From positions 3,301,001 to 3,365,000 of the forward strand of contig NZ_AP018694.1 of the NCBI RefSeq assembly GCF_009689585.1: a stretch of DNA of 64,000 nucleotides, read 5' to 3'. The stretch is from Aquipluma nitroreducens. GTDB lineage: Bacteria; Bacteroidota; Bacteroidia; Bacteroidales; Prolixibacteraceae. How positions within the stretch are numbered: the first letter of the stretch is position 1; every line of letters starts with the position of its first letter. The position numbers and the translations under genes are program-made. The notes under the pieces were generated by a model. That model ran no database searches and had not been told where the DNA came from. It saw only the letters and a program-made list of their open reading frames with translations. Of the stretch, positions 1 through 9,951 are shown one piece after another.

Positions 1-705
1 AGTTTGTGTTCGGTAGTTGTTCATTTCCTTGTCGGCTTTTCGGGCGTTCGGGTAGCAATGTTCGAGCAAAAGCCAAAATTTCTCGCCATGATTTTTTACG
101 ACAGTATGAGCCAGTTCATGTAAAAGTACATAGTCAATCAGATGTTCAGGTACCCTCATCAGGTGCAGGTTTAGGTTGATGTTATTGACAGATGAGCAGC
201 TTCCCCAACGGGTTGATGCATTTTTAATGCTTACATTTTCGTACTTGAATCCATGCTTGTCGGCCAGTTCCTTCAGTCTTTTGGGTAAGTAAACTTTGGC
301 TTCCCAGCGCATGACGTCAATCAGGGTGTTTTTTATGAATTCCTGTACTTTGGGTTGCTCGTGATTCACGCGGTCAGGAATAAATATCTGGATTACGCCA
401 TTTCCAACCCGGTTATAAACTTTGTCGGTATTCCCTTTTGTAATGGCAAGTTTATGGAATCGGGTTCTGAAACAGCTTTCAGGAGCAAAAAGAGTTGACT
501 GCGCCTGTATTTTTGTTTTCTGCTTAAGTATCCAATCGACCTTTGATTCGACGAAACGTATAGCGTCGCGCATAGGAACAGAGGAGGGAATGGACACAAC
601 GATTTCGCCATCAGACTTGATGCTTAGACGAATTCTTTTTGACCGCTCATTTATTGTGAATGAAACTGATCCAACTTGTTCAATATTTATGTATTTTGTA
701 GTCAT
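1..705 (-). CDS. YgjP/SprT-like M48-family metallopeptidase, 3' end outside window
   Basis: The gene reads leftward from an ATG at 705-703 and stays open to the window edge (235 codons visible, C-terminus missing). Near the visible end is the zinc-protease motif HELAHTVVKNHGEKFW, with two His and one Glu for zinc binding and catalysis plus a third His downstream; this arrangement is typical of the YgjP (DUF45) family. About 20 residues earlier comes the family signature around TRWGSCSS. No signal peptide or membrane segment is visible, so a cytoplasmic protein is likely. It is divergent from the next gene, with only about 50 bp between the two starts. The physiological substrate of this family is not well established, so only the metallopeptidase fold is claimed. 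Confidence 0.85.
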   Translation of the reverse strand, partial: MTTKYINIEQVGSVSFTINERSKRIRLSIKSDGEIVVSIPSSVPMRDAIRFVESKVDWILKQKTKIQAQSTLFAPESCFRTRFHKLAITKGNTDKVYNRVGNGVIQIFIPDRVNHEQPKVQEFIKNTLIDVMRWEAKVYLPKRLKELADKHGFKYENVSIKNASTRWGSCSSVNNINLNLHLMRVPEHLIDYVLLHELAHTVVKNHGEKFWLLLEHCYPNARKADKEMNNYRTQT

Positions 706-757
706 TCAATCCAATTGAATATTTTGCTAAAGTAATCAAACCAGAAAAACTAAACTC

Positions 758-1465
758 ATGGAACAGAACAAACGATTTGAAGTTTTTGGAACTTTAACGA
801 AAACCGAGACAATTTTCACGATTGATCAAAAGATTTTACAGGGAACCTTGGTTTTTGAAGCGCTCAAACCTTTTCCTGATTACTTCAATGACGCAGCAAT
901 GACTGCAAAACCAATGTATTTGTATCTGGCACTTGAAGATCAATATCCGTTGGAAGATATTATTCGTGCATCACAAAAGATTCAGCTCGATTTTAATGTT
1001 TCGTTTGATGCCGGGAAAGGATTCTTGCGTATTTACGATGAGAAATACAATGTATTGCGCATCAGACATCTGGAGGATTATAATTTACTTGAGAAATTGC
1101 AACGATCGTTCTCTGGAAATGGAATTAAATTTTTGATCAGATCGAAAAAATATAAGGATGAACTGGTGAAAATCAGGATTATAAAATTTTATGATCTTGA
1201 GGAAATTGCTGAAAAAATTTACCTGGATAAGCGTGAAAAAAATCATGCCTATTTTGAAATCCCAAGTCATTTGAGTTGGGAAGAATTTGAGGTACTTACA
1301 GGCAAAGTGAAAAACAATTGGTTGGAAAGCAAATTCGATGCTGCTATGGGCGCTTTTTATTATGATGGCAGATTACATGAAATTATTCGAATTTATTCCG
1401 ATCAGATTGGGTCGGAATACCTCCAGGATCTGAGAAAACTCTACCTCAGTAAGATAAATTCTTAA
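758..1465 (+). CDS. hypothetical protein, 235 aa
   Basis: A complete ORF starting MEQNKRFEVFG, acidic and basic residues mixed, with no signal peptide and no membrane segment. I do not recognise a family. The middle third (residues about 65-160) is rich in alternating hydrophobic and charged residues, suggesting a compact mixed alpha/beta soluble protein. It starts about 50 bp from the divergent metallopeptidase gene, so the two may share a regulatory region. It stands alone; the next gene begins 176 bp downstream, after a small hairpin. Codon use and base composition look like those of the neighbouring core genes. Confidence 0.7.
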   Translation: MEQNKRFEVFGTLTKTETIFTIDQKILQGTLVFEALKPFPDYFNDAAMTAKPMYLYLALEDQYPLEDIIRASQKIQLDFNVSFDAGKGFLRIYDEKYNVLRIRHLEDYNLLEKLQRSFSGNGIKFLIRSKKYKDELVKIRIIKFYDLEEIAEKIYLDKREKNHAYFEIPSHLSWEEFEVLTGKVKNNWLESKFDAAMGAFYYDGRLHEIIRIYSDQIGSEYLQDLRKLYLSKINS

Positions 1466-1470
1466 TTTAG

Positions 1471-1492
1471 TCTGCCAGATGGCAGTTCCTTT
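1471..1492 (+). terminator. short hairpin, possible terminator
   Basis: CTGCC-AGAT-GGCAG (1472-1485) is followed by TTCCTTTTC. The 5-bp stem and impure T tract make it a weak terminator candidate for the gene ending at 1465. Confidence 0.4.
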
Positions 1493-1641
1493 TCAAAAAG
1501 GTATTGTGTTGTAATTTGATGTTCCGAAACATTATATTACAGCACAGTACAGGATTGTAAATCCGGTTGGATATTCTAATTTTATTCTTCAGTAATTTAC
1601 CTCTTGAATTTTTATAGTTAAAAAACCTAAACCACATCACA

Positions 1642-3009
1642 ATGAAGAAATTAATTTCATTATTTCTTTTAACAGCCTTGTTTATTCAAGGCTCGAATGC
1701 CCAGCAAAAACTTTTCAAGGAAACCGAAGAACAGAAAAAAGAACGCATGGCCTGGTGGACAAACGACCGCTTTGGTATGTTCATTCATTGGGGATTGTAC
1801 GCACTTCCGGCGCGCCACGAATGGGTGAAAAATCAGGAACGGATTACCAACGAAGACTACCAGAAATACTTCGATAATTTCAATCCCGACTTGTATAACC
1901 CACGCGAATGGGCAAAAATGGCCAAAGCAGCTGGAATGAAATATGCCGTGATTACCACCAAGCATCATGAAGGATTCTGCTTGTTCGATTCAAAATTTAC
2001 CGATTACAAGGCGCCTAATACGGCTATTGGAAAAGACTTGCTTAAAGAATGGGTGGAAGCTTTTCGTGCTGAAGGTTTGAAAATCGGATTCTATTACAGC
2101 CTGATTGATTGGCATCACCCAGATTTTACGATCGACCGCGTTCATCCGCAACGTACCGATGACAAAGCAAAACTGGCAGAACTCAATAAAAATCGCGACA
2201 TGAATAAATACCGCGAATACCTGCACAATCAGGTTCGCGAGCTGCTCACCAATTATGGGAAAGTGGATATGCTTTGGCTCGATTTTTCGTATCCGGGCGA
2301 AAATGGCAAAGGCCACAAAGATTGGGATTCTGAAAAGCTAATCAAAATGGTTCGTCAGTTACAACCCGGGATTCTGGTGAACGACCGCCTCGACCTGAAA
2401 GAATACGAAGATGGTTGGGATTTCACCACTCCGGAACAGTACAAAGTGTCAAAATGGCCTGAAGTGAATGGCAAAAAAGTGCCCTGGGAAACCTGCCAGA
2501 CTTTTAGCGGATCGTGGGGTTATTATCGCGATGAAAATACCTGGAAAGACACCAAGCAATTACTTGTATTATTGATCGAATCGGTGAGTAAAGGTGGAAA
2601 CTTGTTGTTGAATGTTGGACCGACCGCCCGCGGAATGTTTGACGAGCGTGCCCAATCACGTTTGAAATCGATGGGCGAGTGGATGAGCCTGAACAACCGC
2701 TCAATTTATGGTTGTACTCAGGCGCCCGAAGAGTTTAAAGCTCCTGACAACAGTTTAATGACTTATAACCCAAAAACCAATCGACTGTACATTCATTTGT
2801 TGGATTACCCGCTACAGAACCTCACTTTGCCTGGTTATGCCGGAAAAGTAAAATATGCACAGTTTCTGCACGATGCATCTGAAATTAAAATTACTGCAAG
2901 AACCGAACATGGGGCAAAGGAAGGTTCAACTTCAACGGATCTGAATTTAAGCTTGCCGGTTATCAAACCAAATGTTGAAATTCCGGTAATAGAGCTGATT
3001 TTAAAATAA
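1642..3009 (+). CDS. alpha-L-fucosidase, GH29
   Basis: A secreted or periplasmic glycosidase that removes L-fucose from glycans. The first ~20 residues form a signal peptide ending in a SNA-type cleavage site. The GH29 domain follows: RFGMFIHWGLYALPARHEW (~residues 45-63), TTKHHEGFCLFDS (His-His pocket), GFYYSLIDWHHPD, and MLWLDFSYP, whose Asp (about residue 214) is the expected nucleophile. The conserved block KGGNLLLNVGPTARG lies further on. At 455 residues it is a normal single-domain fucosidase with a short C-terminal beta domain. It is followed by a terminator, so it is probably transcribed alone, but it sits in a run of exported proteins with DUF5916 and GH9 genes. The start is the only ATG before the signal peptide. 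Confidence 0.95.
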   Translation: MKKLISLFLLTALFIQGSNAQQKLFKETEEQKKERMAWWTNDRFGMFIHWGLYALPARHEWVKNQERITNEDYQKYFDNFNPDLYNPREWAKMAKAAGMKYAVITTKHHEGFCLFDSKFTDYKAPNTAIGKDLLKEWVEAFRAEGLKIGFYYSLIDWHHPDFTIDRVHPQRTDDKAKLAELNKNRDMNKYREYLHNQVRELLTNYGKVDMLWLDFSYPGENGKGHKDWDSEKLIKMVRQLQPGILVNDRLDLKEYEDGWDFTTPEQYKVSKWPEVNGKKVPWETCQTFSGSWGYYRDENTWKDTKQLLVLLIESVSKGGNLLLNVGPTARGMFDERAQSRLKSMGEWMSLNNRSIYGCTQAPEEFKAPDNSLMTYNPKTNRLYIHLLDYPLQNLTLPGYAGKVKYAQFLHDASEIKITARTEHGAKEGSTSTDLNLSLPVIKPNVEIPVIELILK

Positions 3010-3033
3010 ATAGATCGTATTTGATCGACAGAA

Positions 3034-3068
3034 GGGCGATTCCGACAAGTTCGGGATCGTCTTTTTTG
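3034..3068 (+). terminator. rho-independent terminator after fucosidase gene
   Basis: Stem GGCGATTCC / GGGATCGTC (one GU pair) with a 9-nt loop, followed by TTTTTT. It lies 25 bp after the stop of the GH29 gene. Confidence 0.7.
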
Positions 3069-3195
3069 TTGTGAATGGGTTAGGGTGATTGTTGATGGAT
3101 ATTTGCATAAAAGAAATTGAGTGCTGTAACGTTTCTTAAAAAACGAAGTCTTTGTTTTATGAATGTCCATAGAAAACAACCTTAAATAATGTTTA

Positions 3196-5844
3196 ATGAA
3201 ACGTATCTTTCTAGCTCAAACAGTCCTAGCGCTGTTAATGATTATCTTTTTCTTTGATAGTTATTCGCAAACTATCGAAAAGAAAACCTATCAGACTTTT
3301 TTTACAAAATCGGCTCCTGAAATTGATGGAATGGAGAATGATTCCTGTTGGAATGAAGTGGAATGGAGTGGCGATTTTATTCAAACTCAACCAGCTGAGA
3401 ACAAACCGCCATCTCAGCAAACTAAATTTAAGATTCTGTACGACGATAATAACCTGTATGTATTTATCCGGGCTTTAGACACCGAACCGAAAAAGATAAG
3501 TCGTTTGATTTCGCGCCGTGATAATTTCGATGGTGACATGGTGTCGTTCATGGTTGATAGTTACTACGACCAGCAAACGGCATTCTCTTTTACGGCTACG
3601 GCTGCCGGAGCAAAAGGCGATGAGGCTGTTACAGAAGATGGAAATAATTGGGATGAGAGTTGGAACCCTGTGTGGTACCTGAAAACCGCTATCGATGACA
3701 AAGGCTGGAGTGCTGAAATGAAAATTCCACTAAGCCAGCTCAGGTTTGGGAAAAAGGAAGAGCATGTGTGGGGGATTCAGGTTATGCGCCACATTTTTCG
3801 TTTGGAGGAGCGCTCAACCTGGCAGTACATTCCCAAAGGTTCTCCGGGGCAGATTCATTTGTATGGCGAATTACATGGCATAAATAGTATCAAACCGAAA
3901 AGGAAGATCGAATTACTCCCTTATACTGTTGCCAGAATGGAGCGTTTCAAAAAAGAAGAAGGTAATCCATTTCTCGACGGGAAGAAGAGTGCTATGTCAT
4001 ATGGTCTCGATGGAAAAGCTGCGATTACCAACGACCTCACACTCGATTTTTCAATCAATCCTGACTTCGGACAGGTTGAAGCCGATCCTTCGGAAGTTAA
4101 CCTTAGTGCCTTCGAATCCTATTTTTCGGAACGCCGGCCGTTCTTCGTTGAAGGAAAGAATATATACCAGTTTCAGCCTTCTAATTCAATTGTGATTCAC
4201 AACATGGGCGCCGACAATCTCTTCTATTCCCGCCGGATAGGACGATCTCCACATAATTCCCCGGATCTCGCCGACAACGAATATGCTGATGTTCCGGAGT
4301 CGTCAACAATACTTGGTGCGATGAAACTTTCAGGCAAAACAAAAAAGGGTTTGTCGATTGGCGTTCTGGAAAGTGTAACCGCCAACGAAAATGCGCTTAT
4401 TGATAACGCCGGAGTTCGCCGGAAAGAATCGGTTGAGCCATTAACCAATTATTTTGTTGGACGTTTGCAAAAGGATTTCGATAAGGGTGAAACTGTTCTT
4501 GGCGGAATTATTACGGCTGTGAACAGGGATATTACGAACCCGGCGCTCAACTATTTGCCAACTGCGGCCTACACCGGAGGAATCGATTTCAGTCATAAAT
4601 GGAAAGAACGAACCTGGTATGTGACTGGAAATGCTGAGTTCAGTTATTTGAAAGGAAAGGAAGAAGCTATTCTGAATGCCCAGCAATCGTCTGCCAGATA
4701 TTTTCAGCGACCCGATGCCAGTTACGTTTCGGTTGATTCTTCCAGAACATCGTTGGCCGGTTATGGTGGAACTTTTAAGCTGGGGAGATCGAGTAAAAAG
4801 AGGTTGCAATTTGAAACTAGTTTAACCGTTCGTTCGCCCGGATTGGAATTCAACGATATTGGTTATATGCGTTATTCCGACGTTATTCACCACGGCTCCT
4901 GGGCTGCTTATTACATTCGCAATCCTTTTTCGATTTTCAATAATTTCTATCTGAATACCAATTACTGGATGTACTGGAATTTTTCAGGAAAGCTTTTATC
5001 AACCTTTGTGAACACCAATTTTTATTCTCAGTTTAAGAATCGATGGCAAATCAATGGCAACTTTACCCGGATTGGCGAAAATACTTCGACGAACCTGTTG
5101 CGCGGTGGCCCATCGTTCATTCAGCCAGGTGGTGAAGAAATGAATTTAAATATCTCGACTGACCAATCCAAGAAATTTTCATTCAATATTGGAAGCTATC
5201 AGGGATTTGGCGATGTGAATAGTTACCGGAATCAGGAATACTGGATGGGTTTTAATGCCAAACCAACGAATGCACTATCTATATCTATTTCGCCGAGCTA
5301 TGGTATTACGAACAGCGAATTACAATATGTTTCGACCACGAAAATGGGCAACGACCCCCGGTATATATTTGCCCGGTTAGATCAGAAAACAGCAAGCTTT
5401 ACCTTCCGTTTGAATTATACTTTTACTCCTGAACTCTCCCTTGAATATTATGGCCAACCGTTTATTTCGGCAGGTAAATATTCCGACTTTAAGCGAACCA
5501 CCAATACAAAAGCCAATCGATTCAAGGATAGGTATCGCATCTTTTCAGGGAACGAAATAGGCTTTCGCTCAGTTAATAACGACTATGCAATTGATGAGGA
5601 TCATGACGGTAGCACAGATTATTCATTCGATAACCCCGATTTTAATTTCCGGCAATTTCGGTCGAATTTGGTTGTTCGGTGGGAATATTTGCCTGGATCG
5701 ACATTGTTCCTGGTTTGGTCGCAAGGCCGGACAAGCTCAGCCGAAGACGGATCGTTTGCCTATGGGAAGGATATGAAGGATCTGTTTGGAATCCAGCCTC
5801 ATAATGTCTTTCTGATCAAATTTTCATACTGGTTCTCGTTGTAA
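3196..5844 (+). CDS. DUF5916 outer-membrane beta-barrel protein with CBM9-like N-terminal domain
   Basis: The 882-residue product starts with a signal peptide (about 25 residues) and then a CBM9-like domain (about 40-220: APEIDGMENDSCWNEVEW, LYDDNNLYVFIRALD). This is followed by the DUF5916 region with the signature FSINPDFGQVEADPSEVNL and ERRPFFVEGKNIY. From about residue 430 on, alternating aromatic and polar beta strands continue to a C-terminal Phe/Trp/Leu ending (FSYWFSL), as in outer-membrane barrels. The family is abundant in Bacteroidota, but its substrate is unknown; sugar or metabolite binding at the cell surface is an inference from the CBM9-like part. It lies between two secreted glycosidases and has its own strong terminator. 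Confidence 0.9.
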   Translation: MKRIFLAQTVLALLMIIFFFDSYSQTIEKKTYQTFFTKSAPEIDGMENDSCWNEVEWSGDFIQTQPAENKPPSQQTKFKILYDDNNLYVFIRALDTEPKKISRLISRRDNFDGDMVSFMVDSYYDQQTAFSFTATAAGAKGDEAVTEDGNNWDESWNPVWYLKTAIDDKGWSAEMKIPLSQLRFGKKEEHVWGIQVMRHIFRLEERSTWQYIPKGSPGQIHLYGELHGINSIKPKRKIELLPYTVARMERFKKEEGNPFLDGKKSAMSYGLDGKAAITNDLTLDFSINPDFGQVEADPSEVNLSAFESYFSERRPFFVEGKNIYQFQPSNSIVIHNMGADNLFYSRRIGRSPHNSPDLADNEYADVPESSTILGAMKLSGKTKKGLSIGVLESVTANENALIDNAGVRRKESVEPLTNYFVGRLQKDFDKGETVLGGIITAVNRDITNPALNYLPTAAYTGGIDFSHKWKERTWYVTGNAEFSYLKGKEEAILNAQQSSARYFQRPDASYVSVDSSRTSLAGYGGTFKLGRSSKKRLQFETSLTVRSPGLEFNDIGYMRYSDVIHHGSWAAYYIRNPFSIFNNFYLNTNYWMYWNFSGKLLSTFVNTNFYSQFKNRWQINGNFTRIGENTSTNLLRGGPSFIQPGGEEMNLNISTDQSKKFSFNIGSYQGFGDVNSYRNQEYWMGFNAKPTNALSISISPSYGITNSELQYVSTTKMGNDPRYIFARLDQKTASFTFRLNYTFTPELSLEYYGQPFISAGKYSDFKRTTNTKANRFKDRYRIFSGNEIGFRSVNNDYAIDEDHDGSTDYSFDNPDFNFRQFRSNLVVRWEYLPGSTLFLVWSQGRTSSAEDGSFAYGKDMKDLFGIQPHNVFLIKFSYWFSL

Positions 5845-5891
5845 AAGTATTTCACAGGTGACATTTCTGTCACCTGTGAAATACTTTTTTA
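5844..5891 (+). terminator. strong rho-independent terminator
   Basis: A perfect ~19-bp stem, AAGTATTTCACAGGTGACA paired with its complement, around a 4-nt loop, ending in TTTTTT. The A-rich left flank makes it potentially bidirectional. It overlaps the stop codon of the DUF5916 gene. Confidence 0.93.
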
Positions 5892-6047
5892 GGAGGTTAG
5901 TTATTTAGTTTTCTGATAGAGGTGAAAATTTTCTTTCTCAAAGAAGATATTTTCTATCTTTAAACTTAATTCATTGTAATTATTACAATAAGAGTTAAGG
6001 GTAGAATCTTTCTCGGTTGTTATAGATCTGAAACTTAAACCTAACCA

Positions 6048-8534
6048 ATGATGAAGAACAAAATTTCTTGGTGCTTTGCACTTTTATTATTTCTACTTAC
6101 CGGTTCAAGACTGAATGCTCAGTCGTTGAAAATCAATGAAAACGAGTATTTCGAAAAGCCAGGGTTGAATGTCATGGTCTTTTTCGATATTTACCCTGAA
6201 GGCCATCAGGGAGCCGTCGGTATCATTCAGAACGGAACCCGGGTGGCTACAAACGGCGATTTGCGTCTGGAGCCAACTCCCGGTCAATGGCAGCCTATTC
6301 CCAAAGTGGGCAAACGCTCCGTTGACCGAAGTAAAAACGAAATCAGTGTAAAATGCACTTTCCCCGATTCAAGCATCAACCGCAAAGGTTTTAATCCGGT
6401 TGAATATCCTGATTTGTACTTTAATTACCACGTTCGTGTCGTTGGCGAAGGAAACAAATTCCGAATCCTTGTCGATTTAGATAAACCGCTTCCTGCCGGA
6501 TGGGAAAAGAAAGTTGGCTTCAACTTCGAATTGTTTCCGGCCATTTTATTTGGTAAAAGCTGGTATCTCGATGAGCAATCCGGAATCTTTCCAACTCAGG
6601 CCAACGGACCAATGGAAAAGGACAGTGATGGCAACTGGCAGGCTTTTCCAATGGCTTCAGGCCAAAAACTAACCATTGCTCCGGAAACGGCTGCTCAAAC
6701 CATGGTGATCGAAAGTAAAGGTCAGCCATTGCAATTGCTCGATGGCCGTTTCTACCACAACAATGGATGGTTTGTAGTTCGTTCGCTGGTCACTCCGGGG
6801 AAAACTGTTGGAGCTATCGAGTGGGTGGTCGATTGCAATGTGTTACCCAATTTTCAGTCGAAACCGGTGGTTCATATCAGTCAAATTGGCTACGAGCCCA
6901 ATCAGGAAAAAATAGCAGTAATCGAAGTCGATAAAAACACCCCGACAGCTGAGAAAGCAAGTTTGTACCGAATTTCAGAAGATGGCGGTTTGAAAGAAAT
7001 CCGAACCATTGAACCGAAGAAGTGGGGCAAATTTCTTCGTTTTAATTATTATCAGTTCGATTTTTCGGATGTGACAACTCCCGGAATTTATCAGGTTAAA
7101 TATGGCGAAAACACTTCAGAACCTTTCCGGATAAGCTCAACCATTTACGATCGAAATGTGTGGCAGCCGGTTGTTGAATATTTCCTGCCGGTACAGATGT
7201 GCCACATGCGTGTGAACGAAGGTTACCGCGTATGGCATGGCCTGTGTCACATGGACGATGCGCTGATGGCTCCGGTTGATACCAACCATTTTGACGGTTA
7301 TTTACAGGGACATTCAACACTCACCAAATTCAAACCTCTGGAACAGGTGCCAGGACTGAACCGTGGTGGATGGCACGATGCCGGCGATTACGATTTGCGC
7401 GTAGAGTCGCAGGCAGGCGAAGTCTGGATATTGTCTCAAGCTTACGAATTGTTTCATCCCGAGTGGGATCAAACTACGGTTGACCAGCAAAATCATCTGG
7501 TTGAAATACACCGGCCTGACGGAAAAAACGATTTGCTTCAGCAAATAGAACACGGAACAATTACCATTTTAGCCGGATATCAAAGTCTCGGTCGATTGTA
7601 TCGCGGAATCATTGAAAATAGTTTGCGCCAGTATGTTCATTTGGGCGATGCGTCTACAATTACCGACGGACGCAAATACAATCCAGGTTTGAAAAAAGAG
7701 GAGGTTACTGCGCATGAATCAGGTGTTTTGGACGATCGTTTGGTTTTTACCGAAGAAAATCCGTGGCGAGAACTGGACGTAGCCAAAGATCTGGCAACGG
7801 GAGCTCGTGTTTTGAAAGGTTTTAATGATACATTGTCCGCACAATCGGTTATTGCTGCTGAGGCACTTTATGCCTCAGTGGATGCCGCTAAAAATCAGCG
7901 GATGGCTGGTGCAAAAGTAAAAGCAGCCGTTGAGTTGCTGATCACTACTGGAAATAAGAAGTATAAGGAAGATATTCTGAAATTCACCAATCCTGAAGTG
8001 CTGAAATGGAACGAAATAATTGGATATGTGGGTCGTGTTTTGAAACAGATCGGCGACGCGAATCTTTCCTCGATGGTTTTAACAGCCGCCAAAAATTACA
8101 AGGTTGAGGTTGATAATCTGCAAAAGGAAAATCCGTTTGGAGTACCTTATCGTCCACACATTTGGGGTGATGGCTGGAACATTCAGAGTTTCGGGGTAAA
8201 CCAGTATTTTCTTCAGAAAGGCTTTCCCGAAATATACGATTCGAAATACATGCTGAATGCCTTGAATTTTGTTTTGGGAAATCATCCGGGCGAAAACACT
8301 TCATCGTTTGTTTCCGGTGTGGGTTCTCGATCAGTAACTCAGGCCTATGGCGTAAACCGAGCTGACCGATCCTTTATTCCCGGAGGTTCAGTTTCAGGAA
8401 CCGGAATTATTCGTCCCGATTTTCCAGAGTTAAAAGAATGGCCCTATTTCTGGCAACAAACCGAATACGTTTTGGGCGGAGGTTCTTCCAATTTTATGTT
8501 TTTGGTACTTGCTGCGAAAGATGTACTGAAATAA
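6048..8534 (+). CDS. glycoside hydrolase family 9 with N-terminal Ig-like domain
   Basis: An 828-residue secreted hydrolase. After the signal peptide (residues 1-~24) there is a ~250-residue beta-rich N-terminal region of the kind found before Bacteroidota GH9 enzymes. A CelD_N Ig-like domain follows (HISQIGYEPNQEKIAVI, about residues 282-370), then the (alpha/alpha)6 GH9 catalytic domain. GGWHDAGDYDLR holds the two Asp residues (about 444 and 447) expected to activate water. The C-terminal GRSVTQAYGVN-like and WQQTEYVLGGGSSNF segments contain the candidate acid Glu. GH9 enzymes mostly cleave beta-1,4-glucans or related glycans; the actual substrate here is not decided by sequence. It converges on the helicase gene through a shared terminator. 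Confidence 0.9.
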   Translation: MMKNKISWCFALLLFLLTGSRLNAQSLKINENEYFEKPGLNVMVFFDIYPEGHQGAVGIIQNGTRVATNGDLRLEPTPGQWQPIPKVGKRSVDRSKNEISVKCTFPDSSINRKGFNPVEYPDLYFNYHVRVVGEGNKFRILVDLDKPLPAGWEKKVGFNFELFPAILFGKSWYLDEQSGIFPTQANGPMEKDSDGNWQAFPMASGQKLTIAPETAAQTMVIESKGQPLQLLDGRFYHNNGWFVVRSLVTPGKTVGAIEWVVDCNVLPNFQSKPVVHISQIGYEPNQEKIAVIEVDKNTPTAEKASLYRISEDGGLKEIRTIEPKKWGKFLRFNYYQFDFSDVTTPGIYQVKYGENTSEPFRISSTIYDRNVWQPVVEYFLPVQMCHMRVNEGYRVWHGLCHMDDALMAPVDTNHFDGYLQGHSTLTKFKPLEQVPGLNRGGWHDAGDYDLRVESQAGEVWILSQAYELFHPEWDQTTVDQQNHLVEIHRPDGKNDLLQQIEHGTITILAGYQSLGRLYRGIIENSLRQYVHLGDASTITDGRKYNPGLKKEEVTAHESGVLDDRLVFTEENPWRELDVAKDLATGARVLKGFNDTLSAQSVIAAEALYASVDAAKNQRMAGAKVKAAVELLITTGNKKYKEDILKFTNPEVLKWNEIIGYVGRVLKQIGDANLSSMVLTAAKNYKVEVDNLQKENPFGVPYRPHIWGDGWNIQSFGVNQYFLQKGFPEIYDSKYMLNALNFVLGNHPGENTSSFVSGVGSRSVTQAYGVNRADRSFIPGGSVSGTGIIRPDFPELKEWPYFWQQTEYVLGGGSSNFMFLVLAAKDVLK

Positions 8535-8551
8535 TAATGGATTCAAAAAGA

Positions 8552-8596
8552 AAAAGGGAAAGAGTGAAATCGGTTAGATTTCACTCTTTCCCTTTT
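8552..8596. terminator. bidirectional terminator between convergent genes
   Basis: A perfect 20-bp stem, AAAAGGGAAAGAGTGAAATC and its complement, with a 5-nt loop. The A-rich and T-rich edges serve both the GH9 gene (plus) and the helicase gene (minus). Confidence 0.92.
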
Positions 8597-8615
8597 CGAA
8601 ATTACATCTGATTTT

Positions 8616-9947
8616 TCAGGAAGGTTTTCTTCTTCCTCTAAACCTTTTTTCCTTGGCTTTATCCTTGGGTAAGTTTCTTTTTTCTTTTTTAGCATCCCTA
8701 CCATAAATAAACTTTTTCTCGTGGAAAGCTCCTTTAAAAGTGGGATCGGCGATTCTCTTCTGACGGTCGATCTCACGCAACTGAATTTGACTTTCTTCAC
8801 TTTTTGTAGCTACCAAATCCAGATCTACCGGAAGTTCAAGTCTTGGAATTTCCATCCGGATCAGTTCTTCTATTTTCCGGAGGTTGAGCTCTTCTGCCGG
8901 ATTGACCAGCGAAATGGCTGTTCCTGTATTGTTGGCGCGGGCCGTGCGACCAATGCGGTGAACGTAATCTTCGTGGTTCGATGGCAGATCAAAATTAATG
9001 ACATGGCTGATCAGTTCTACATCAATTCCGCGCGACGAAATATCGGTAGTAATCAGGATGCGAACGACACCGCTTTTAAAAGCATTGATAGCGTTTAAGC
9101 GTGTGCTTTGTCCTTTGTTTGAGTGCAGAATTCGTTTTTCGCCTTCCGATCTGCGTTTGATGATTTTGAAAACCTGTTCGGCATTTTCTTTGGTCCCGAC
9201 GAAAATAATCACCCTGGAGAATGTTTCCTCGTCGCGAAGCAAATAATTGATCAGGTTTAATTTGGTCTGAAAATTAGGTACTTGATAATAAACCTGATTA
9301 ATCAGTTCGGCTGGCGTTGCCGATGGTGCAACCTCAACGCGCTCCGGAAAATCCAGGAATTCGTGACTCATCTCTTCAACTTTTTCGTTGAAGGTAGCCG
9401 AGAAAAGCAGGTTTTGCCTTTTCAGCGGAAGGATTTCCAGGAAATTGCGGATTTGCGGCATGAAACCCATATCCAGCATCCGGTCGGCTTCGTCAATAAC
9501 TAATGTCTTTACTTTTTTGAACGAAACAGCTTCTGCTCTATACAGATCCCACAAACGGCCTGGAGTTGCAACCAGGATATCCACTCCGGGTTTAATCAGC
9601 TCGGCATGCTTGGTCCAGCCAACGCCACCATAAACAGTTGCCCGTCGCAAATTAGTGAATTTGGTCAGGTCTTCCAGATCTTCACCCACCTGAATAGCCA
9701 ATTCGCGTGTAGGAACCAACACGATGGCACGGGGATCGTTTCCCTCGGCTTTAACCAGTTTCATAATTAAAGGAATGAAATAGGCTGCCGTTTTGCCTGT
9801 TCCTGTTTGTGCAATTCCCAAAACGTCCACTCCCGAGCGAATCATCGGGATCGCCTTCTCCTGAATGGGCGTTGGTTCGGTAAAGCCCAGTTCTTCAATC
9901 GCTTTTAAAACCGATTTACTTATTTTTAAATCTTCGAATGTTGCCAT
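8616..9947 (-). CDS. DEAD-box ATP-dependent RNA helicase (RhlE-like)
   Basis: A 443-residue cytoplasmic RNA helicase. The Q motif is FTEPTPIQ (22-29), Walker A AQTGTGKT (46-53), PTREL for motif Ia, DEAD at 152-155, SAT in LLFSATF, and motif VI HRIGRTARA near residue 335. A basic tail ends ...RFRGRRKPS, typical of Bacteroidota RhlE proteins and probably RNA-binding. Family role: ATP-driven unwinding of short RNA duplexes in ribosome assembly or RNA decay. The ATG at 9947 is used because the protein begins with the usual ATFEDL-type Q-motif helix. A TAnnTTTG box lies only 4 nt upstream, so the message may be leaderless or nearly so. Confidence 0.95.
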   Translation of the reverse strand: MATFEDLKISKSVLKAIEELGFTEPTPIQEKAIPMIRSGVDVLGIAQTGTGKTAAYFIPLIMKLVKAEGNDPRAIVLVPTRELAIQVGEDLEDLTKFTNLRRATVYGGVGWTKHAELIKPGVDILVATPGRLWDLYRAEAVSFKKVKTLVIDEADRMLDMGFMPQIRNFLEILPLKRQNLLFSATFNEKVEEMSHEFLDFPERVEVAPSATPAELINQVYYQVPNFQTKLNLINYLLRDEETFSRVIIFVGTKENAEQVFKIIKRRSEGEKRILHSNKGQSTRLNAINAFKSGVVRILITTDISSRGIDVELISHVINFDLPSNHEDYVHRIGRTARANNTGTAISLVNPAEELNLRKIEELIRMEIPRLELPVDLDLVATKSEESQIQLREIDRQKRIADPTFKGAFHEKKFIYGRDAKKEKRNLPKDKAKEKRFRGRRKPS

Positions 9948-9951
9948 GCTG

